Below, piece after piece: positions 46,329 through 50,092 of a stretch of DNA of 50,092 nt (position 1 is its first letter; each line of letters begins with the position of its first letter). The notes below the pieces were generated by a model. The model searched no databases, had not been told where the DNA came from, and saw only the letters and a list, made by a program, of their open reading frames with translations. The stretch spans positions 1 through 50,092 of the forward strand of contig CAZZCB010000004.1 in assembly GCA_964652835.1 (NCBI GenBank), read 5' to 3'. The translations under genes were made by a program, and so were the position numbers. This DNA is from JAUPTX01 sp964652835 (GTDB lineage Bacteria; Patescibacteriota; Minisyncoccia; Phycocordibacterales; CSBR16-119).

Positions 46329-46364
46329 ACTATACTTGACTTGTAGCTAATTGTCTAGTATAAA
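46329..46364. promoter_or_regulatory. Interlocked divergent promoters (rsmI and the 46384 gene)
   Basis: Plus strand: TTGACT (46336-46341), 17-nt spacer, TATAAA (46359-46364). Minus strand: TAGACA (46352-46357), 17-nt spacer, TATAGT (46329-46334). The two promoters occupy the same 36 bp, so only one polymerase could bind at a time. Confidence 0.7.
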
Positions 46365-46383
46365 GTAGGAAACCCAACCCGAG

Positions 46384-46578
46384 ATGAAGATATACGTTCC
46401 AAAGCCCACACAAGATATGGGAGACATCGCCGAAAATATGGCGAGACTCGCAAACAAGTTCAAAGAGACTATTGTTTGTGAGCATAATGAAATCCTACTC
46501 GTTGCAAGAGAAGGATACAGTGCCAGGAAAATACTAGCACCAATAAAACGAAAGTCTAACAAAATGAGAACACGCTAA
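46384..46578 (+). CDS. Small basic protein, cassette, unknown (64 aa)
   Basis: No family assigned. Residues about 13-45 (IAENMARLANKFKETIVCEH, then a strand and YSARKILAPI) recall the second half of HPr-like phosphocarriers in spacing, but the phosphorylated His/Ser segment is absent and the similarity may be chance. The tail is basic (IKRKSNKMRTR). It has its own promoter, interlocked with that of rsmI, a leader of about 13 nt and a terminator. Confidence 0.55.
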   Translation: MKIYVPKPTQDMGDIAENMARLANKFKETIVCEHNEILLVAREGYSARKILAPIKRKSNKMRTR

Positions 46579-46591
46579 CCACCCGCAGAAG

Positions 46592-46619
46592 GACACCCTT
46601 CCCGGGTGTTTCTTTTTTA
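46592..46619 (+). terminator. Terminator of the 46384 cassette
   Basis: GACACCC/GGGTGTT stem (46592-46598, 46604-46610), then TCTTTTTTAT. Confidence 0.82.
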
Positions 46620-46655
46620 TCATGAAAAAGTAAAAGAATCTTTTAAAAGAGAAAT

Positions 46656-46682
46656 CAAAAAAGCCCTCTCGGGCTTTTAGAA
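46656..46682 (-). terminator. Terminator of the ATP synthase genes
   Basis: AAAAGCCC/GGGCTTTT stem (46659-46666, 46671-46678) around TCTC; the T-tract follows on the minus strand. Confidence 0.85.
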
Positions 46683-46683
46683 G

Positions 46684-47109
46684 TTACTTCTTCCACTTAC
46701 TCCCCACCTTAATTCTATTGAGCTCCTTATCAATCAGCGCTGTAACCTTTGCGCTATCTACATCTTCTTCGTCTTTTATTCTTTCACGAAGATCCGCTGC
46801 GCGTTTATAAGCTTCCTCTGCGCGAGAAAGATCGATCAAGTGCGCCATCTCAGAACGTTCAGCTAAAATCACAACATGGCTGTCTTTTTGAACTTCAAGT
46901 ATTCCTGTTGAAACAGCGAGAGCAAAAACATCTCCATCCTTTCCAACTTTTATCTGACCAGTTTTTATAGTCGTGATAAGAGGAATGTGGTCTGGAAGTA
47001 TCGTCAGCTCGCCAGCACCTGTCATCAGGTTTACATAAGAAACATCCGGACTCTCGTAAATGGTAGAGTCTGGAGTAATTATTTTTAGTTGTAATTTTTT
47101 GTTAGACAT
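46684..47109 (-). CDS. atpC: ATP synthase epsilon subunit
   Basis: Central-stalk subunit that couples rotation and can inhibit ATP hydrolysis. The N-terminal beta sandwich (LQLKIITPDSTIYES, LTGAGELTILPDHIPL-like text with MTGAGELTILPDHIPL, GILEVQKDSHVVILAE) and the C-terminal helical hairpin (AEEAYKRAADLRERI) are present. The length of 141 aa is full. Last gene of the minus-strand run, 14 nt after atpD. Confidence 0.94.
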   Translation of the reverse strand: MSNKKLQLKIITPDSTIYESPDVSYVNLMTGAGELTILPDHIPLITTIKTGQIKVGKDGDVFALAVSTGILEVQKDSHVVILAERSEMAHLIDLSRAEEAYKRAADLRERIKDEEDVDSAKVTALIDKELNRIKVGSKWKK

Positions 47110-47123
47110 TTTTAGTCTTTAAA

Positions 47124-48530
47124 TTATTTTGTCGATGCTTCGTGTGCTTTTATAACATCTTCAATAGCACCTTTCATATAGAAGTGTTGTTCACTGATAT
47201 AGTCGTATTTTCCTTCTAAGATTTCTTTGAAAGATTTGATTGTATTTTTAACTGGAACATAAATCCCTGGAGCACCAGTAAATTGTTCTGCCACGAAGAA
47301 AGGTTGTGAAAGGAATTTTTGAATCTTTCTTGCGCGAGAAACTGTAAGTTTGTCGTCATCTGAAAGTTCATCCATACCCAAAATCGCAATGATGTCTTGA
47401 AGGTCTTTATACTTTTGCAAAACTTTTTGCACTGCTCGGGCCACGCCGTAGTGTTCTTCTCCCACAATGTTCGGATCTAGGATTGTTGAAGTTGAGTCTA
47501 GTGGATCCACAGCTGGGTAAATACCAAGCTCAGAAAGTGGACGAGACAAAGAAACTGTCGAGTCCAGGTGTGTGAAAGTCGTAGCTGGCGCCGGGTCTGT
47601 TAAGTCGTCCGCTGGCACATAAACAGCCTGGATAGAAGTAATAGAGCCTTTATTTGTTGAAGTAATTCTTTCTTGAAGATTACCCATTTCTGTTGCCAGA
47701 GTTGGTTGGTAACCCACGGCAGAAGGCATACGTCCCAAAAGCGCAGATACCTCAGAACCAGCTTGAGTAAATCGGAAAATGTTGTCGATGAAAAGTAGTA
47801 AGTCTCTTCCCTCTTCATCTCGGAAATATTCCGCCATAGCAAGAGCTGACAGCGCAACCCTTGCTCTAGCTCCAGGTGGCTCGTTCATTTGTCCGAAAAC
47901 TAGCGCTGTTTTATCAAGCACTCCTGAATCTTCCATTTCTTTATATAGGTCGTTTCCTTCTCGAGTTCGCTCTCCTACACCGGCAAAGATAGAATAACCT
48001 CCGTGCTCAGATGCGATATTGTGAATTAGTTCTTGGATAACAACAGTCTTCCCCACTCCGGCTCCTCCGAAAAGTCCAACCTTTCCTCCTTTTAGGAATG
48101 GACAAATAAGGTCAACAACTTTGATACCAGTTTCTAGGATTTCTGTACTTTGAGATTGATCTTTAAACTCTGGAGCTTTGCGGTGAATAGGATATCTTTT
48201 AGTGCCTTTTGGAGCTGACTTTTCGTCTATCGGATCTCCTACAACGTCAAACATTCTTCCCAAGACTTCTGGTCCTACTGGAACAGAAATAGGTCCGCCA
48301 GTATTTTTTACTTTTTGACCTCTCTGTAGTCCGTCTGTTGAAGTCATGGAAATAGCCCGAACTTCGTTTGTTCCTAAGTGTGAAGAAACTTCTAGAACAA
48401 CCTTCGTTCCGTCTGTTACGACTTCTAGCGCATTGTAGATTTCTGGCAAATCACCATCAGAAAAACGGACGTCTACGACTGGTCCCATGATTTGTGTTAT
48501 TTGTCCTTCGTTTGTTTTATTTTTTTCCAT
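47124..48530 (-). CDS. atpD: ATP synthase beta subunit
   Basis: Catalytic F1 subunit. Walker A GGAGVGKTVVIQELI, the SVFAGVGERTREGNDLY-type segment (IFAGVGERTREGNDLY), Walker B (DLLLFIDNIFRFTQAGSEVS) and the ALLGRMPSAVGYQPTLATEM stretch are all intact, so it should be active. The length of 468 aa is typical. It lies between atpG and atpC as in most bacteria. Confidence 0.98.
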   Translation of the reverse strand: MEKNKTNEGQITQIMGPVVDVRFSDGDLPEIYNALEVVTDGTKVVLEVSSHLGTNEVRAISMTSTDGLQRGQKVKNTGGPISVPVGPEVLGRMFDVVGDPIDEKSAPKGTKRYPIHRKAPEFKDQSQSTEILETGIKVVDLICPFLKGGKVGLFGGAGVGKTVVIQELIHNIASEHGGYSIFAGVGERTREGNDLYKEMEDSGVLDKTALVFGQMNEPPGARARVALSALAMAEYFRDEEGRDLLLFIDNIFRFTQAGSEVSALLGRMPSAVGYQPTLATEMGNLQERITSTNKGSITSIQAVYVPADDLTDPAPATTFTHLDSTVSLSRPLSELGIYPAVDPLDSTSTILDPNIVGEEHYGVARAVQKVLQKYKDLQDIIAILGMDELSDDDKLTVSRARKIQKFLSQPFFVAEQFTGAPGIYVPVKNTIKSFKEILEGKYDYISEQHFYMKGAIEDVIKAHEASTK

Positions 48531-48552
48531 AACTTTTTAATAATTTTATAAA

Positions 48553-49449
48553 CTAATTCATCGCCGCAGCGCCCCCGACTATTTCCGCAATCTCTTGCGT
48601 GATGGCACCTTGTCTTACTCTGTTGTAATAAAGTGTTAGCTCAGAAACCATCGTGTTTGCAGAATCTGTTGCGTTTTTCATGGCGAACATTCTAGAACTG
48701 TGTTCAGAAGCAAGAGATTCTAGGAATGTGTGAAAGATCGCTTGTTCTAGTAGTTGACGTATAACTGTGTCTAAAACTTCGGCTTCGCTCGGTTCAAAAG
48801 TATACTGCGAGAATTTTTTCTTTTTATTGTATTCACTGTTTTCTCCCTCCACTGGCAAAAGTAAATCTTTATAAATCTCTTCTTTTACTGGCAAGATTTG
48901 CATAAGGAAAGGTTTGTAACTCGTAGAAGATTTAAACTCAGTGTACAAAACTTTTACTGCTTCATATTTTCCAGATTTCCATTCTTCTACAACCATATCT
49001 CGCACAGAGAGGAATTCTTCTGATGTACTTTTTTCTGAAAAATCTACAAAGCTGGCTACTATGTTTAATCCGTTTCTTCTTGCTGACTTTTCTGATTGTT
49101 TACCGATAGTTATACAGTCGACTTCTTTATTACTAGATAGTTTATATTTTCCTAAAGCTTTAGAGATATTTATGTTATAAGCTCCAGCCAAACCTTTGTT
49201 TGAAGATATCACCACAACCAAAGATTTCCCTGTCTTTTTCTCTTCTAAAAATGGGTGAGAAATATGATCTTCGCCAGCAATATGGTGCAGAAGCTCCAAA
49301 GCGTATCTTGAATAAGCGCGACCGCGAGTTACTCGCTCTGTCGTCTTTTTCATTTTAGAAACAGAAACCATTTCCATAGTTTTTGTTATCTTTTTGATAT
49401 TCTTAACAGATTTGATTTTCTGTTTTATTGCTTTTGTGGCAAGTCCCAT
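48553..49449 (-). CDS. atpG: ATP synthase gamma subunit
   Basis: Rotating central shaft of F1. MGLATKAIKQKIKSVKNIKKITKTMEMVS at the N-terminus and TLYYNRVRQGAITQEIAEIVGGAAA at the C-terminus are the two conserved helices that form the coiled-coil shaft; the Rossmann-like domain between them is about 200 residues. The length of 298 aa is normal. It starts seven bases after atpA ends. Confidence 0.95.
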   Translation of the reverse strand: MGLATKAIKQKIKSVKNIKKITKTMEMVSVSKMKKTTERVTRGRAYSRYALELLHHIAGEDHISHPFLEEKKTGKSLVVVISSNKGLAGAYNINISKALGKYKLSSNKEVDCITIGKQSEKSARRNGLNIVASFVDFSEKSTSEEFLSVRDMVVEEWKSGKYEAVKVLYTEFKSSTSYKPFLMQILPVKEEIYKDLLLPVEGENSEYNKKKKFSQYTFEPSEAEVLDTVIRQLLEQAIFHTFLESLASEHSSRMFAMKNATDSANTMVSELTLYYNRVRQGAITQEIAEIVGGAAAMN

Positions 49450-49456
49450 AAATAAT

Positions 49457-50092
49457 TTATATACTCATTTTAAAATCCTTTAGAGATTTTTCTACCTCTG
49501 CCTTTATTTCATCATTCCAGTCTTTTTCGATTTTAGCCAAAAGGTCTTTTTTGCCAGATGATAAAAACTTATGTAAATCTTTTTCTAGAGTTCTAACTTC
49601 TTCTGGTAAAACATCATCGAAAAATCCAGCGTTCATCGCGAAGATAGATACGACTTGAAGAGCCACTGGCATCGGTGCGAACTGATCTTGTTTAAGAAGT
49701 TCTGTTACTCTTTTTCCTCTTTCGATAACTTTCTTTGTCTCTGGGTCTAGGTCTGAGTCAAATTGAGAGAAAGATTCCAGCTCTCGGTATTGAGCCATCG
49801 CCAGCTTTAAAGTTCCGGCATTTTTCTTCATCGCTTTTGTTTGAGCAGAACCTCCCACACGCGACACAGAAAGACCGGCGTTTATCGCAGGGCGAATTCC
49901 TTTATAAAATAAATCTGTTTCAAGAAAGATTTGTCCGTCTGTAATAGAAATAACGTTTGTTGGAATATATCCAGACACGTCTCCTGCTTGAGTTTCGATT
50001 ATCGGAAGCGCTGTGATCGATCCACTTCCGTGGTTAGCATTTTTTCTACAAGCTCTTTCTAGAAGTCTTGAGTGTAGATAGAAAACGTCTCC
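49457..50092 (-). CDS. atpA: ATP synthase alpha subunit, 5' partial
   Basis: Non-catalytic nucleotide-binding F1 subunit, C-terminal 211 residues only. The frame stays open to the window edge and reads GDVFYLHSRLLERACR, then SGSITALPIIETQAGDVSGY, PTNVISITDGQIFLET and GIRPAINAGLSVSRVGGSAQ, all standard, so the internal ATG at 49978 is not the start. The helical C-terminal domain follows. Walker A lies outside the window. Confidence 0.97.
   Translation of the reverse strand, partial: GDVFYLHSRLLERACRKNANHGSGSITALPIIETQAGDVSGYIPTNVISITDGQIFLETDLFYKGIRPAINAGLSVSRVGGSAQTKAMKKNAGTLKLAMAQYRELESFSQFDSDLDPETKKVIERGKRVTELLKQDQFAPMPVALQVVSIFAMNAGFFDDVLPEEVRTLEKDLHKFLSSGKKDLLAKIEKDWNDEIKAEVEKSLKDFKMSI

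Noticed and set aside
46384..46578. HPr-like phosphocarrier.
   Set aside because: Only a loose pattern in one helix and strand; the phosphorylation site is absent and no PTS genes are present.
1..50092. CRISPR arrays, tRNA genes, rRNA genes, transposases, prophage genes.
   Set aside because: No regularly spaced direct repeats, T-arm signatures, rRNA segments, transposase or phage structural proteins were recognised on reading both strands by eye. A tRNAscan or Infernal run could still find something missed.

Overview
The window looks like a small, AT-rich bacterial chromosome of the Candidate Phyla Radiation (Patescibacteria, probably a Parcubacteria-like lineage). This is inferred from compact housekeeping enzymes with lost domains (AspRS without the GAD insert, RecR without its zinc finger, DnaJ without its zinc finger), many short membrane-anchored proteins of unknown function, and short intergenic gaps with hairpin terminators often shared by convergent genes. 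No rRNA or tRNA gene was recognised, so placement below phylum level is not supported.

Layout. 1-6750: dnaK (5' end outside), a small membrane gene, a coiled-coil gene coupled to dnaJ, a voltage-sensor ion channel with cysS, corA and rplU. 6780-9290: four GC-rich genes for secreted proteins, each with its own promoter and terminator, two of them tandem duplicates. 9285-11720: recR, a four-helix-bundle gene and dnaB on the minus strand. 11830-12660: another small unit, a decayed unit, and a promoter-to-terminator unit without a credible ORF that is probably a structured RNA. 12686-18833: trpS, DUF305, YceI, a DUF1905 gene, a DEAD-box helicase with a long leader, an antitoxin-like orphan, a cupin and a DUF2892 gene. 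18891-27109: nhaD, DoxX-like and other membrane proteins, three related anchored proteins, msrA, a META-domain protein, a PQ-loop-like membrane protein and a very GC-rich MGS-domain gene, with a dispersed repeat and a long hairpin near 23.6-23.8 kb. 27214-35947: aspS, then scpA-scpB-dac-mraY-ftsW-murG-gltX, which joins chromosome segregation to peptidoglycan synthesis. 36038-39294: an M23 peptidase and small genes. 39331-39914 holds no gene but several hairpins. 39967-46578: DUF1653, small membrane genes, rpmA, rplI, ctpA, a DUF4015 glycoside-hydrolase-like protein, rsmI and small cassettes. 46684-50092: atpC-atpD-atpG-atpA (partial), read leftwards.

Two gene classes stand out. Core genes are AT-rich, and many have a -10 box only 6-10 nt before the start codon, implying leaderless mRNAs. 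Scattered among them are about fifteen monocistronic units with a TTGACA-like promoter, usually a CA-rich leader without Shine-Dalgarno, an ORF that is often near 55-60% GC, and a strong hairpin terminator. Most encode small secreted, membrane or orphan proteins. These moron-like units are the most unusual feature of the window.
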